DNA of 64,000 bases from Sphingobacterium deserti. GTDB lineage: Bacteria > Bacteroidota > Bacteroidia > Sphingobacteriales > Sphingobacteriaceae. Under the pieces are notes generated by a model. That model ran no database searches. It saw nothing but the letters and a program-made list of their open reading frames with translations, and was not told where the DNA came from. Below are positions 53,971 to 62,731 of this stretch, in pieces. Position 1 is the stretch's first letter, and the number at the start of each line of letters is the position of its first letter. The DNA lies in the NCBI RefSeq assembly GCF_000757725.1, contig NZ_JJMU01000024.1, positions 1-64,000 on the forward strand. Direction: 5' to 3'. Made by a program: the position numbers and the translations under genes.

Positions 53971-56900
53971 ATGATACATTTCGCAGTCCTTTTGGGCCTT
54001 TTGTCGACTGGACCCTCGACCGGTTCTAGCGCACCTCTAAAGGCCTCTCTGGTCAATACATCAAGCTATAGCGTGCCGCGGGTGGTAAACTCGGTGAGCG
54101 TGCAGCAAACGACTGTGTTGACGGGAATAGTAACTGACCAAAATGGCAACCCTATCCAAGGCGTATCCGTAACCGAAAAAGGGACAAACAGCGTCGCCAT
54201 AACCGCTGCAGATGGACGCTATTCCATCAGCGTGCAGAACGATACGGCTACCCTTATTTTCTCGTATGTAGGCTACCGCAGTCTTGAGGCCTCCGCAGCA
54301 GGTCGGCAAACGGTCGATGTTGTATTACAAACTGATGCATCAGATCTTGATGAGGTTGTGGTAATTGGTTACCAGTCTATACGAAAGAAAGATCTTACGG
54401 GTGCGGCATCGGTGGTATCGGTAAAGAATACTGAAGCAAAAGTCGCGCGTTCGTTGCCAGAAGCCCTACAGGGGCAGTCCTCCGGTTTGGTAGTCAGAAA
54501 CTCCGGTGGCCCCGGGCAGGGAGCGGTGGTCAATATTCGTGGACTCAGCACGCTGTATGGCAACGCGAGCCCATTATACGTTATTGACGGTATGCTTTCC
54601 GACCCAAATGTTACGATCAATACTAACGATATAGAAAGCATCCAGGTATTGAAAGATGCATCTGCTGCGGCTATTTATGGCGCGAGATCTGCAAATGGTG
54701 TCATCATTATTACCACGAAAAAGGGGAAATCTGGACCTATGCTGGTTAATGCTTCAGCGCGATATAGTGTGACCAACTTGCCGAAGATGTATGACATGAT
54801 GAATGGGCCTGAATATGTGGCAATGAACAGCCAAGCCTATGCCAATGCAGGCTATACACCACAAGCGTCTGTAGCCAATTATGACGGAACAGATGTAAAC
54901 TGGGCGGATGAGCTTTTCCGCACCGGTGGCATACAGGACTATAATGTATCCATATCGGGGGGCGCTGAAAAATCCAAATACTACATGTCAGGTTCTTATT
55001 TCAAAGATGTCGGTACGATGATCGAGCGGAAATTTGATCGCGCGGCTTTCCGGATCAACACCGAAGGATCCCGTGGCAGAGTGCGCGTAGGCGAAAACAT
55101 ATTAATATCATCATCCTACGGCCGTTCCCCGTTTTCCGGCGGTGCATTTGGCGGAAACCCATTTTATGATGCTTTCAACATGTTGCCCATTATTCCTATC
55201 AAGGGGCAGGAATTCGTTAGCGAAGCGAATCCTGGCGGCTGGGGTATAGGTTCCAACAATGCGCGAACCTATTCCCGAAATCAGGTTGCACAGGCTTACA
55301 TCACCAATTCCTCCTACAATTATGTGAAGATTATGGGGAACCTCTATGGTGAGGTCGATATATTGGACTGGCTTACCTATCGCGTGAATGCGGGTCTAGA
55401 AACAAGTTTCGATAAAAATACGGCCTTACGCGGCAAAGGCATTTGGTATTGGAACCAGATCGATCCACCTACGAGAATCGATGAAGAGCGGTCGCAATTT
55501 TTAAGTTACCTGTTCGAGCATACGCTAAACTTCAATAAAACGATAGACAAGCATCAGTTCAATGGCGTCTTGGGCTACACACAACAGACCATCGGCAGGA
55601 CAGGCATTGGTGCAGGAAAAACTAATCTGCTTTCCTCTGCCGACGAATATTTTACGACCATCAATTCTGCAACGGGCGAAAGCATAGCTTCCGGTAGCCG
55701 AGGCAGAAATTTCATAGACTCTTGGTTGGGACGATTAAATTATACCTATGACGACCGCTATCTTGCCACTTTTACTTTTCGGTCGGATAAAGACTCCCGC
55801 TTTGCGAAGACATACCGCAGTGGTTTCTTCCCCTCCGGGGCTTTGGCCTGGCGGTTAAGTAATGAGGACTTTTATAATGTAAGCTGGATGCCTGACTTTA
55901 AGCTACGAGGATCCTATGGTGTCTTAGGGGCGGTGAACTTGTCCAACTACCAGTATGTCGGTTTCATCAATCAAGCGCCACGCGCCGTCTTCGGTTCCGG
56001 TGTGCAAGAAACGCAAGTTGGTGGTGCACAGGTGACCCTTGTTGATCCAAACCTAAGGTGGGAGGAAAAAGCCACCTTAAACCTGGGTTTTGACGCTGCC
56101 CTTTTCAATTCGCAATTTACGCTTTCTGTGGATGCATTTCGAGCCGTTACGTCTGATGTCTTACTGTTTCTTCCTATTCCAGGATATTTAGGAAGTGTGG
56201 GCAGCCCTGGAATTATGACAAATATCGGGTCTATAGAAAATAAAGGTTTGGAGTTTGAGTTAAGCTACCGTCCCGCCTCGACACGTGAGAATGGTTTCCG
56301 ATGGGACATCTCCGGTAACTTAAGTTTTATCCGTAATGAAGTTCTTTCGCTTGGTAATTTAGGGATTGATCCTGTTACCGGATTACCTCGAAACTACATT
56401 CAGTCGGGCAATACAAGGACGCAGGTAGGTCGATCTATCGGCGAATACTATGTCATATTAACGGATGGCCTTTTTCAAAACCAGGCCGAGATTGATGCGC
56501 ACCGCGCGCAGGCAGGCATCGCTAAACCTGGCGATGTGCGGTATGTAAACCTGTTGGACAGAGGTACCAACAATGATATAACGCCAGATGATCGAACCTA
56601 TGCAGGCTCGCCATGGCCTGTCTTCACCTCGGGCGTTATCTGGAATGCATATTACAAGAATTTTACGTTCAATATGCAGCTGTATGGGGTCGTTGGCACC
56701 AAACTGTACAACGATTTACGCCGAGATTTTGATGGCATGGGCTATTCGAATTACCGGCGAGGCATCGTTCCATGGACCGTTGAAAATCCTACGGACTTTC
56801 CGCGCTTGGGTGTATCTTACACCAGCAATACACCCGGCGACCCGAGCGTAGACCAAGGTATTATCTCAAACGTCCGTGGCGATACAGACCGTTGGCTAGA

Positions 56901-57147
56901 GAATGGTTCCTATCTTCGATTGAGCAATGTACAACTAGGGTATACTATGCCGCAAAGTATTCTTAAACGCCTGCATATCCCCTCTCTGCAGGTATATGTC
57001 AGTGGCCAAAACCTATTTACCATCACCAACTATACCGGTTTGGATCCGGACGTCGTCGGTGCCAACGCAAACCTCGAGCCCGGTGTCGATGTGGGTGCTT
57101 GGCCGCCTAACCGAATTTTTTCTTTTGGAATATCATTAGGGCTTTAA
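53971..57147 (+). CDS. SusC/RagA family TonB-linked outer membrane transporter, locus 3
   Basis: A 1058-residue transporter without STN domain. After an N-terminal signal-like stretch (FAVLLGLLSTGPSTGSSAP) and a linker, the carboxypeptidase-regulatory domain starts near 50 (VLTGIVTDQNGNPIQGVSVT). The plug follows (LTGAASVVSVKNTEAKVARS; LQGQSSGLVVRNSGGPGQGA; LYVIDGMLSD; ILKDASAAAIYGARSANGVI), and the barrel ends FSFGISLGL. It is the first gene of a four-gene locus with SusD, a carbohydrate-binding lipoprotein and GH43, so the ligand is probably an oligosaccharide. Confidence 0.95.
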   Translation: MIHFAVLLGLLSTGPSTGSSAPLKASLVNTSSYSVPRVVNSVSVQQTTVLTGIVTDQNGNPIQGVSVTEKGTNSVAITAADGRYSISVQNDTATLIFSYVGYRSLEASAAGRQTVDVVLQTDASDLDEVVVIGYQSIRKKDLTGAASVVSVKNTEAKVARSLPEALQGQSSGLVVRNSGGPGQGAVVNIRGLSTLYGNASPLYVIDGMLSDPNVTINTNDIESIQVLKDASAAAIYGARSANGVIIITTKKGKSGPMLVNASARYSVTNLPKMYDMMNGPEYVAMNSQAYANAGYTPQASVANYDGTDVNWADELFRTGGIQDYNVSISGGAEKSKYYMSGSYFKDVGTMIERKFDRAAFRINTEGSRGRVRVGENILISSSYGRSPFSGGAFGGNPFYDAFNMLPIIPIKGQEFVSEANPGGWGIGSNNARTYSRNQVAQAYITNSSYNYVKIMGNLYGEVDILDWLTYRVNAGLETSFDKNTALRGKGIWYWNQIDPPTRIDEERSQFLSYLFEHTLNFNKTIDKHQFNGVLGYTQQTIGRTGIGAGKTNLLSSADEYFTTINSATGESIASGSRGRNFIDSWLGRLNYTYDDRYLATFTFRSDKDSRFAKTYRSGFFPSGALAWRLSNEDFYNVSWMPDFKLRGSYGVLGAVNLSNYQYVGFINQAPRAVFGSGVQETQVGGAQVTLVDPNLRWEEKATLNLGFDAALFNSQFTLSVDAFRAVTSDVLLFLPIPGYLGSVGSPGIMTNIGSIENKGLEFELSYRPASTRENGFRWDISGNLSFIRNEVLSLGNLGIDPVTGLPRNYIQSGNTRTQVGRSIGEYYVILTDGLFQNQAEIDAHRAQAGIAKPGDVRYVNLLDRGTNNDITPDDRTYAGSPWPVFTSGVIWNAYYKNFTFNMQLYGVVGTKLYNDLRRDFDGMGYSNYRRGIVPWTVENPTDFPRLGVSYTSNTPGDPSVDQGIISNVRGDTDRWLENGSYLRLSNVQLGYTMPQSILKRLHIPSLQVYVSGQNLFTITNYTGLDPDVVGANANLEPGVDVGAWPPNRIFSFGISLGL

Positions 57148-57175
57148 ACAATCGCAACAGAAAAAGAACGTTACC

Positions 57176-58717
57176 ATGAAAAAATCAATCATATTCATAT
57201 TTACAGCATTAGCCATTTTAGGCACCGGTTGCCAGCGGAATTTTGACGAACCGAACCCCGACATGCTGACCACGGAATCCTTTTGGCAAGACGAAAGTGA
57301 TGCCGTTAAAGGAATAAACTCCGTTTACAGTGCGCTAAATAGAGGAAGTTCCTACTACAATCGGGGGATGCATTTCCTGTATTTGCTGCGGTCAGACGAG
57401 GGTTTCGGCTCCGGGGGTGACATTGGCCTCAACAACAATATGGCCTTTGCATTCACCAGCAATAACACTAGTAGCGATGCGTGGAACGCCCTTTTCCATG
57501 CAAACTTCCGTGCAAACCAAGTTATTCTTAACGTGCCCCAAATTACCATGAACGAAACGGTAAAGAAACGGATTATTGGCGAAGCGAAATTCTTACGTGC
57601 TCTCAACTACTTTAACCTCGTCGTATTTTGGGGGCGGCCGCCCTTGGTATTAACACCATTAACTGCTGCCGATTATCCTTCCAATGCGACGCCTGAGCAA
57701 GTCTATGCACAGATCGCGCAAGACCTCACCGAAGCCGCCGCCGATTTACCGGTCTCTTATACGGGCGCAGATATAGGACGTGTTACCAAGGGGGCAGCAC
57801 ATGCCTTATTAGCAAAAGCATACCTACAGCAAGGTAAGTTTAGCGAAGCAAAAACAGCAATGGACTGGCTGGTTACCGGCGAAGGCGCCGGGATCTACGG
57901 ATTGATGGACAACTATGCAGACAATTTTAAACAAACGTCTGAGAATAACAGGGAATCTGTATATGAAATACAATATAAGGAGAACGCGGCTGAAAATGGT
58001 GATGACGATACGAATCCCGGCATCAGCTTAAATACGGGCGCCTCAGCACCCAAATTCTTAGCACCACCCAACCCGGGCCCCGGATATGCCGATGGTGGTG
58101 CCAGACGATGGGTTGTTGATAGTTTTGAAGAAGAACGCACCATCGACAACCGTAGAGACCCACGCGCCGCCGTAAGCTTCCTTTACGACAATTCGGACGA
58201 GCGTGGCCCTGCTTTCACCATGGTTTATGGCCAAGTGTGGCAAGCTATATATGGTGGCAACGACAAACGTGTATGGTTTCGAAAGCTATTGAATGATGAC
58301 TCTAAAAACGGCGAGAGCTTTAGCTCTCCAAACAATTACCGCATGATCCGATATGCTGATATTTTATTGATGTACGCAGAATGCTTAAACGAATTGGGCC
58401 AAACAGCTACAGCTTATCCTTATGTGGATCGGGTTCGCTCACGTGTCAATATGCGGACACTTACTGTAGCAAAACCTGGTTTGGATCAGTCGGCGTTCCG
58501 CGCGCAGATCAAGAAGGAGCGCCAATTGGAGCTGGCAGGTGAAGGCTGGCGCTACTTTGATATGGTACGTTGGGGAGAATTAGCAAATAATCTTAGCACA
58601 TTGCGCCAACGCGATCCTGATTTTAACAATTTTGTGCCGGGTAAGCACGAGTGGTATCCAATTCCGCAATCGGATATTGACAACAGCACAAACCTTACAC
58701 AAAACCCCGGTTATTAA
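57176..58717 (+). CDS. SusD/RagB family nutrient-binding lipoprotein, locus 3
   Basis: A 513-residue surface lipoprotein; lipobox LGTGC near residue 19 then QRNFDEPNPDMLTTESFWQD. TPR body (RIIGEAKFLRALNYFNLVVF; AAHALLAKAYLQQGKFSEAK) and the RagB/SusD C-terminal domain (RQLELAGEGWRYFDMVRWGE; WYPIPQSDIDNSTNLTQNPG) are complete. It starts 28 bp after susC. It should bind the glycan that the SusC imports; the specificity is unknown. Confidence 0.95.
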   Translation: MKKSIIFIFTALAILGTGCQRNFDEPNPDMLTTESFWQDESDAVKGINSVYSALNRGSSYYNRGMHFLYLLRSDEGFGSGGDIGLNNNMAFAFTSNNTSSDAWNALFHANFRANQVILNVPQITMNETVKKRIIGEAKFLRALNYFNLVVFWGRPPLVLTPLTAADYPSNATPEQVYAQIAQDLTEAAADLPVSYTGADIGRVTKGAAHALLAKAYLQQGKFSEAKTAMDWLVTGEGAGIYGLMDNYADNFKQTSENNRESVYEIQYKENAAENGDDDTNPGISLNTGASAPKFLAPPNPGPGYADGGARRWVVDSFEEERTIDNRRDPRAAVSFLYDNSDERGPAFTMVYGQVWQAIYGGNDKRVWFRKLLNDDSKNGESFSSPNNYRMIRYADILLMYAECLNELGQTATAYPYVDRVRSRVNMRTLTVAKPGLDQSAFRAQIKKERQLELAGEGWRYFDMVRWGELANNLSTLRQRDPDFNNFVPGKHEWYPIPQSDIDNSTNLTQNPGY

Positions 58718-58737
58718 CATCCTGATAAAAAGAAATT

Positions 58738-59499
58738 ATGAAAAAGATATGCTATATCATCGCCATCGGCTTGCTACTCATTCAAAGCGGCTGCGAGCGT
58801 GAAGAGGAAATACCATCAAGCGCACTTCCGCCCACCGTAACCCTATCAGCAGACAGCGTGGCGATAGCCACAGGCAAGTTTATGCTGCGCGCTGAGGGCC
58901 TCAGCGCCTACGGCGGACCGCAACTCCAACAAGTCGACTTCTACAAGAATGGCGAAAAAATAGGCGAGAAAACCGTTGCGCCTTATACATTCGAGTACGA
59001 TGTTGTGGAAAATATCCCCGATCAACAGCTCTCCTTCCATGCTGTGTTGATGGACCGGGCCGGAAATGCGATAAAGAGCAATGAAGTCAGTGCACGAATA
59101 CGGGTTCTTCCTATCCGAATTGAAGCAGAAAATGCGACCCTTCGTGGTCTAGCGCGTATAGCAACTGACCAAGCCACTCGGGAAAATTCATCTAACCAGG
59201 CGAAGGTGGGCGCCATTGATAATGCCTCGAGCGGAATCGATGCAACCATACAGATTCTTACCGCCGGCGATTACCTCATCCGCGTAGCCGCCGGAACAGG
59301 CTTTAATGGCACCTCCCATAAGATCTATATAGACGACAAGGAATCCACGACGCAGGTATATGCCATCCCGAACAGAGGTTGGAATGTGTGGCAGACTTTT
59401 GACTTCATATTCCCGCTTGCAGCGGGCTCACACAAAATAAGCATTCGCCACCAATCCATGTTTGGCGAGCTTGATTATTTCGAATACTCCAAACTTTAA
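58738..59499 (+). CDS. Carbohydrate-binding lipoprotein (Ig-like plus CBM6/35-like domain), locus 3
   Basis: A 253-residue lipoprotein; lipobox LIQSGC near residue 19. An Ig-like domain is at about 30-120 (QQVDFYKNGEKIGEKTVAPY; PYTFEYDVVENIPDQQLSFH). A C-terminal beta-sandwich is at about 124-252 (IRIEAENATLRGLARIATDQ; AGDYLIRVAAGTGFNGTSHK; FPLAAGSHKISIRHQSMFGE), the pattern of CBM6/CBM35-type modules. No hydrolase domain is present, so it should bind glycan at the cell surface, in the place of SusE/F proteins. It starts 20 bp after susD and ends 1 bp before the GH43 gene. Confidence 0.8.
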   Translation: MKKICYIIAIGLLLIQSGCEREEEIPSSALPPTVTLSADSVAIATGKFMLRAEGLSAYGGPQLQQVDFYKNGEKIGEKTVAPYTFEYDVVENIPDQQLSFHAVLMDRAGNAIKSNEVSARIRVLPIRIEAENATLRGLARIATDQATRENSSNQAKVGAIDNASSGIDATIQILTAGDYLIRVAAGTGFNGTSHKIYIDDKESTTQVYAIPNRGWNVWQTFDFIFPLAAGSHKISIRHQSMFGELDYFEYSKL

Positions 59500-59500
59500 A

Positions 59501-60574
59501 ATGATGACCATGAAACAGATTCTTTATATCAGCTTTATCATATTAGCCTTTGCCTGCGATAAGCGGGGTGCTGGTCCTTACTTGCCCACGCCGAAAGCGC
59601 CAGAGGCGACAGGCCCTGCTAAATTCCAAAATCCGCTGCTGAATGCCGCGCCAGACCCCTGGGTGGCGCAACGCGGTGATTTTTACTACTACCTGCAGAC
59701 ACTGGGCAACCGCATCGAAATACGAAAAACGGCAAAAATGAGTGAATTGTCCTCCGCCGCGAGCACGGTCGTTTTTAACGCCCCCAGCACCGGTTCAAAT
59801 AGCCGCGACGTGTGGGCGCCTGAACTATTCTTTTTGCAAGGAAAATGGTATATCTACTACACGGCCAGCAATGGTCAGGATGTCAACCACCGCATGTTTG
59901 TTTTGGAAAATGCCAATGAAGATCCGACGACAGACAACTGGGTTGATAAAGGCCAGTTAATTACGCAACCTACAGACCAATGGGCCATCGACGGCAGCAT
60001 CTTTGAACACGGAAACGAGTTGTTTTTTATCTGGTCGGGGCGGCCAGGTGCACGCACCGGAGATCTCACCCAAAATATTTATATCTCCAAAATGTCTAAC
60101 CCTTTTACGTTAACCGGCGAGACCGTAATGATAGCGCAACCCGAGCACGCCTGGGAGCGGAATGGCTTCCGCGTGAATGAAGGCCCCGAGATCTTAAAAA
60201 ATAAGGCAGGCGATACCTTCTTGATTTACAGTGCCAGCTACTGTGGTACGGATAACTATGCGCTCGGCATGATGAAGCTCATCAATGGCGCCAATCCATT
60301 GCTAATGGCTTCTTGGAGCAAGCACCCTACACCAGTATTTACACAGGCACCCACCGCCTACGGTGCGGGGCACAATGGCTTCTTCAAATCAAAGGACGGC
60401 ACGGAGGACTGGATCATCTACCACGCGAATACGGAGTCGCACCCAAACAATGATGGTTGTGGCAATGTAAGAAGCACACGCATGCAGAAATTTACCTGGA
60501 ATGCTGACGGCTCGCCAAATTTTGGTGCTCCTGCTGCCGTGGGCGCTTTTCTAGACGTGCCGGCTGGCGAGTAA
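59501..60574 (+). CDS. GH43 family glycoside hydrolase lipoprotein, locus 3
   Basis: A 357-residue lipoprotein (lipobox LAFAC near residue 18). Five-bladed beta-propeller of GH43: NPLLNAAPDPWVAQRGDFYY (base aspartate in APDPW, near residue 51), DVWAPELFFLQGKWYIYYTA, AIDGSIFEHGNELFFIWSG (pKa-modulating D), NEGPEILKNKAGDTFLIYSA (acid glutamate in EGPEI) and GAGHNGFF. Such enzymes act on arabinan, arabinoxylan or xylan side chains; substrate is not fixed by sequence. It is the only hydrolase in locus 3. Start at ATG 59501, one base after the previous stop; an ATG at 59510 is possible. Confidence 0.9.
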   Translation: MMTMKQILYISFIILAFACDKRGAGPYLPTPKAPEATGPAKFQNPLLNAAPDPWVAQRGDFYYYLQTLGNRIEIRKTAKMSELSSAASTVVFNAPSTGSNSRDVWAPELFFLQGKWYIYYTASNGQDVNHRMFVLENANEDPTTDNWVDKGQLITQPTDQWAIDGSIFEHGNELFFIWSGRPGARTGDLTQNIYISKMSNPFTLTGETVMIAQPEHAWERNGFRVNEGPEILKNKAGDTFLIYSASYCGTDNYALGMMKLINGANPLLMASWSKHPTPVFTQAPTAYGAGHNGFFKSKDGTEDWIIYHANTESHPNNDGCGNVRSTRMQKFTWNADGSPNFGAPAAVGAFLDVPAGE

Positions 60575-60713
60575 TAGTCTCTGAAAATAACGAAACTCTT
60601 TCTCCAGCAATTGGGTAAGATGATATCTCGATACCAATAAAGGATAATAATTTTCCGCTAATTTGATTGCGCACTTTATCAAGGAACCTATCCTCGCAAT
60701 ATCACGTATCAAC

Positions 60714-60746
60714 GAGCCAGCAGATCACTTCTGCTGGCTTGTTTTG
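60714..60746 (+). terminator. Terminator of Sus-like locus 3
   Basis: GAGCCAGCAG (60714-60723) pairs with CTGCTGGCTT (60731-60740) around a 7-base loop, followed by GTTTTGTC. It lies 140 bp after the GH43 stop. The other part of the 380-bp gap to the next gene holds the promoter at 60824-60908. Confidence 0.75.
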
Positions 60747-60823
60747 TCTAACAACAATCCTGCTGGTTAGCTATCTTCAAAAACTGGTCTATCCACTCAC
60801 TGGCAAATCCCTCAAAAACGTTT

Positions 60824-60908
60824 ACCGAATAAACAATCGCATTTACCGAGAAACGTCCGTGCTCCGTCTAATTGCTTTTCTGCTGAGCAGCCTGAGACCC
60901 TACCTTTG
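60824..60908 (+). promoter_or_regulatory. LytTR-type promoter of NTF2-like paralogue 3
   Basis: ACCGA at 60824-60828 and 60845-60849 (21 bp apart), TCTAATTGCTTTTC at 60867-60880, and -7 box TACCTTTG at 60901-60908. Offsets are the same as in the other two promoters (second repeat to -7 box: 56 bp start to start in all three). Confidence 0.65.
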
Positions 60909-60954
60909 AGTTATCAAAAAGGAAATAAAAATTAAAATATTAAAAAATACAACC

Positions 60955-61380
60955 ATGAAAAAGATAGTAACAACCATCGCAACAGCATTCATCATGATCA
61001 GTTCATTTGCTTCCTTTGCAGCAGAAAAAGCAAATCCTTTGAAGAATGTCGAATCGAATACTGTCATTAAGGGCTACCTGGAAGCCACCACACTTGGAAG
61101 CGTGGAGCTCAACCGACATCTTTTCGCCGAGGACTTTGCATACAGCAATGGCGTCAATAAGGATAGCTTCGACAAAACAGCCTATACGGACTTTCTGAAA
61201 GCGCACGAGGGAGTAACTTACGACTGTGAGACAAGTTACGAAATTCTGGATCAAAGCGGAAAAATCTGCATGGCTAAGGCCACGATGACTTTCGAAAACT
61301 TTACACGTGTAGACTACATCACATTAAGCCAAGAGCAGGACGGCTGGAAAGTGAGCAAAGTGAGAACGACGTATCCGTAA
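60955..61380 (+). CDS. Small exported NTF2-like protein, paralogue 3
   Basis: A 141-residue exported protein; signal peptide ending ASFA before AEKA. The mature part keeps the paralogue pattern: IKGYLEATTLGSVELNRHLF, YDCETSYEILDQSGKICMAK, FTRVDYITLSQEQDGWKVSK, ending TYP, with both cysteines. Its closest match by eye is paralogue 1 (37197-37628). The 3' UTR differs from the other two and has a different terminator (61448-61472). Function is unknown. Confidence 0.8.
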   Translation: MKKIVTTIATAFIMISSFASFAAEKANPLKNVESNTVIKGYLEATTLGSVELNRHLFAEDFAYSNGVNKDSFDKTAYTDFLKAHEGVTYDCETSYEILDQSGKICMAKATMTFENFTRVDYITLSQEQDGWKVSKVRTTYP

Positions 61381-61447
61381 TCGATTGGATCTGATATGTA
61401 ATAAGGTTTTGTAAAATAAGGATTGGTGAGTAATTGGAGAATGGAGG

Positions 61448-61472
61448 AAGTGCTAGAGATAGCACTTTTTTT
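61448..61472 (+). terminator. Terminator of NTF2-like paralogue 3
   Basis: AAGTGCTA (61448-61455) and TAGCACTT (61460-61467) with a GAGA loop, followed by a run of T to 61472. The T-run touches the 3' CCA end of the convergent tRNA-Arg gene on the other strand. Confidence 0.8.
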
Positions 61473-61546
61473 GGTAGCCCCGAGCAGAATCGAACTGCTA
61501 TCAAATGTTTAGGAAACATCTATTCTATCCGTTGAACTACGGGGCC
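61472..61546 (-). tRNA. tRNA-Arg (anticodon CCT)
   Basis: On the minus strand the sequence folds as a tRNA of 72 nt plus encoded CCA. Acceptor arm is GGCCCCG with CGGGGCT (a G1-U72 pair). The D arm is GTTC/GAAT. The anticodon arm is GATGT-TTCCTAA-ACATT, giving anticodon CCT. The T arm is AGCAG-TTCGATT-CTGCT, and the discriminator base is A. CCT reads AGG, so it is arginine. The gene is alone; no integrase or attachment-site repeat is next to it. Confidence 0.93.
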
Positions 61547-61689
61547 ATATATGCAAAAAGATTGCCCTACAAAAATAGTCTTTTTATTGATTTTATTGCA
61601 TAAACATATTCTATGGAATATGAACCCGTGATATAGATTTTAACAATAGTTTATCAATTTTTTTGATTCGACACAGCGTAAAAAAAGAG

Positions 61690-61697
61690 TACCTTTG
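61690..61697 (+). promoter_or_regulatory. -7 element of the peroxiredoxin operon
   Basis: TACCTTTG, a full match to TAnnTTTG, 26 bp upstream of the peroxiredoxin ATG. The spacing to the nearest TTG (24 bp) is slightly long. The 342-bp gap before this operon holds the terminator at 61448, the tRNA and this promoter. Confidence 0.55.
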
Positions 61698-61723
61698 TTA
61701 CACAAAAAGAAAGAACAAAATAT

Positions 61724-62356
61724 ATGAGTTTTACAGGTAAAAATTTCCCGAACATCACTGTTGATGCTATTGATTATTTAGGTGATAATATCACGATCAA
61801 TGTTTTTGAAAAAGCACAAGCGGAGAATAAAAAGGTGTTGTTATTTTGGTATCCAAAAGATTTCACTTTCGTTTGCCCTACAGAGTTACATGCTTTCCAA
61901 GAACAAGCAGAGGAATTTGCTAAACGTAATACAATCCTTATCGGTGCATCTTGCGATTCAGCAGAAGTGCATTTCGCTTGGTTAAACACCGCGAAAGACA
62001 ACGGTGGTATCGAGGGTGTAGAATACCCTTTGATTGCTGATACAAACCGTAACTTATCGAGTGTATTAGGCATCTTAGAAATGAAAGAAGTAGAGCACCC
62101 AGAATATGGTACTTTAGTAGAAGGTTCTGCAGTAAGCTACCGTGCAACCTATTTAATAGACGAAACTGGTAAAGTTTTCCATGAATCTGTTAACGATATG
62201 CCGCTTGGCCGTAACGTTAAAGAATATCTTCGTTTGATCGACGCGTATACACACGTTCAGAAACACGGAGAGGTTTGTCCAGCAAACTGGGAAGAAGGCA
62301 AAGAAGCAATGAACGCAACGCGCGACGGTGTTGCCTCATACCTATCGGCCAACTAA
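61724..62356 (+). CDS. Peroxiredoxin (AhpC/Prx1 type, 2-Cys)
   Basis: A 210-residue cytoplasmic thiol peroxidase. Peroxidatic cysteine is in DFTFVCPTELHAF (near residue 51) and the resolving cysteine in HGEVCPANW (near residue 170). ADTNRNLSSVLGI and YRATYLIDETGKV are the usual family parts. It reduces hydrogen peroxide and organic peroxides with electrons from a thioredoxin-like partner, for which the thioredoxin-like gene 60 bp downstream is an obvious candidate. The C-terminus is of usual length. It is likely the first gene of a three-gene operon. Confidence 0.95.
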   Translation: MSFTGKNFPNITVDAIDYLGDNITINVFEKAQAENKKVLLFWYPKDFTFVCPTELHAFQEQAEEFAKRNTILIGASCDSAEVHFAWLNTAKDNGGIEGVEYPLIADTNRNLSSVLGILEMKEVEHPEYGTLVEGSAVSYRATYLIDETGKVFHESVNDMPLGRNVKEYLRLIDAYTHVQKHGEVCPANWEEGKEAMNATRDGVASYLSAN

Positions 62357-62371
62357 TAAAAAGTATTTATC

Positions 62372-62401
62372 AGAAAGGAGAGCGACTCAGTTCTCCTTTC
62401 T
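62372..62401 (+). terminator. Hairpin between peroxiredoxin and thioredoxin genes
   Basis: AGAAAGGAGA (62372-62381) and TCTCCTTTCT (62392-62401) form a perfect 10-bp stem with a 10-base loop and no U-run. It may attenuate transcription or protect the upstream message end, giving more peroxiredoxin than thioredoxin. Confidence 0.5.
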
Positions 62402-62416
62402 ATTAACACACATCAC

Positions 62417-62731
62417 ATGTTACAAGAATTAGAGAACGACTCTTTACACGATGTTGTAGGGAGCAATGATATTGTATTGGTTCAATATTCAGCATCTTGG
62501 TGCGGAAACTGCCGCATTATGAAGCCGAAGTTTAAGAAACTCGCATCAGAACACAACGATGTATCATTCGTCATTGTTGACGCGGAAAAATTTCCGGAAT
62601 CGAGGAAACTTGCAAACGTAGACAACTTACCTACATTTGCTGCTTTTAAAAACGGCACCTTGATCAACCAAGTGCAAACAAACAAAATTGATGGATTAAT
62701 CGATCTTTTAAATGAAGTTACCAGTAATTAA
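62417..62731 (+). CDS. Thioredoxin family protein
   Basis: A 104-residue thioredoxin-fold protein with active site SASWCGNCRIM (residues about 29-39; WCGNC in place of the classic WCGPC). The cis-proline is in LPTFAAFKNG. No signal peptide, so it is cytoplasmic. It follows peroxiredoxin and overlaps the next gene by 20 bp, so it probably reduces the peroxiredoxin. The CGNC site may raise or lower redox potential compared with CGPC; this is not predictable here. Confidence 0.9.
   Translation: MLQELENDSLHDVVGSNDIVLVQYSASWCGNCRIMKPKFKKLASEHNDVSFVIVDAEKFPESRKLANVDNLPTFAAFKNGTLINQVQTNKIDGLIDLLNEVTSN

Noticed and set aside
53971..60574. Naming locus 3 an arabinan or xylan utilization locus
   Set aside because: A single GH43 gene does not fix the substrate; the family acts on several pentose-containing glycans.
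61472..61546. tRNA-Arg as an integration site of a mobile element
   Set aside because: No integrase, direct repeat of the tRNA end, or foreign-looking gene block is next to it.
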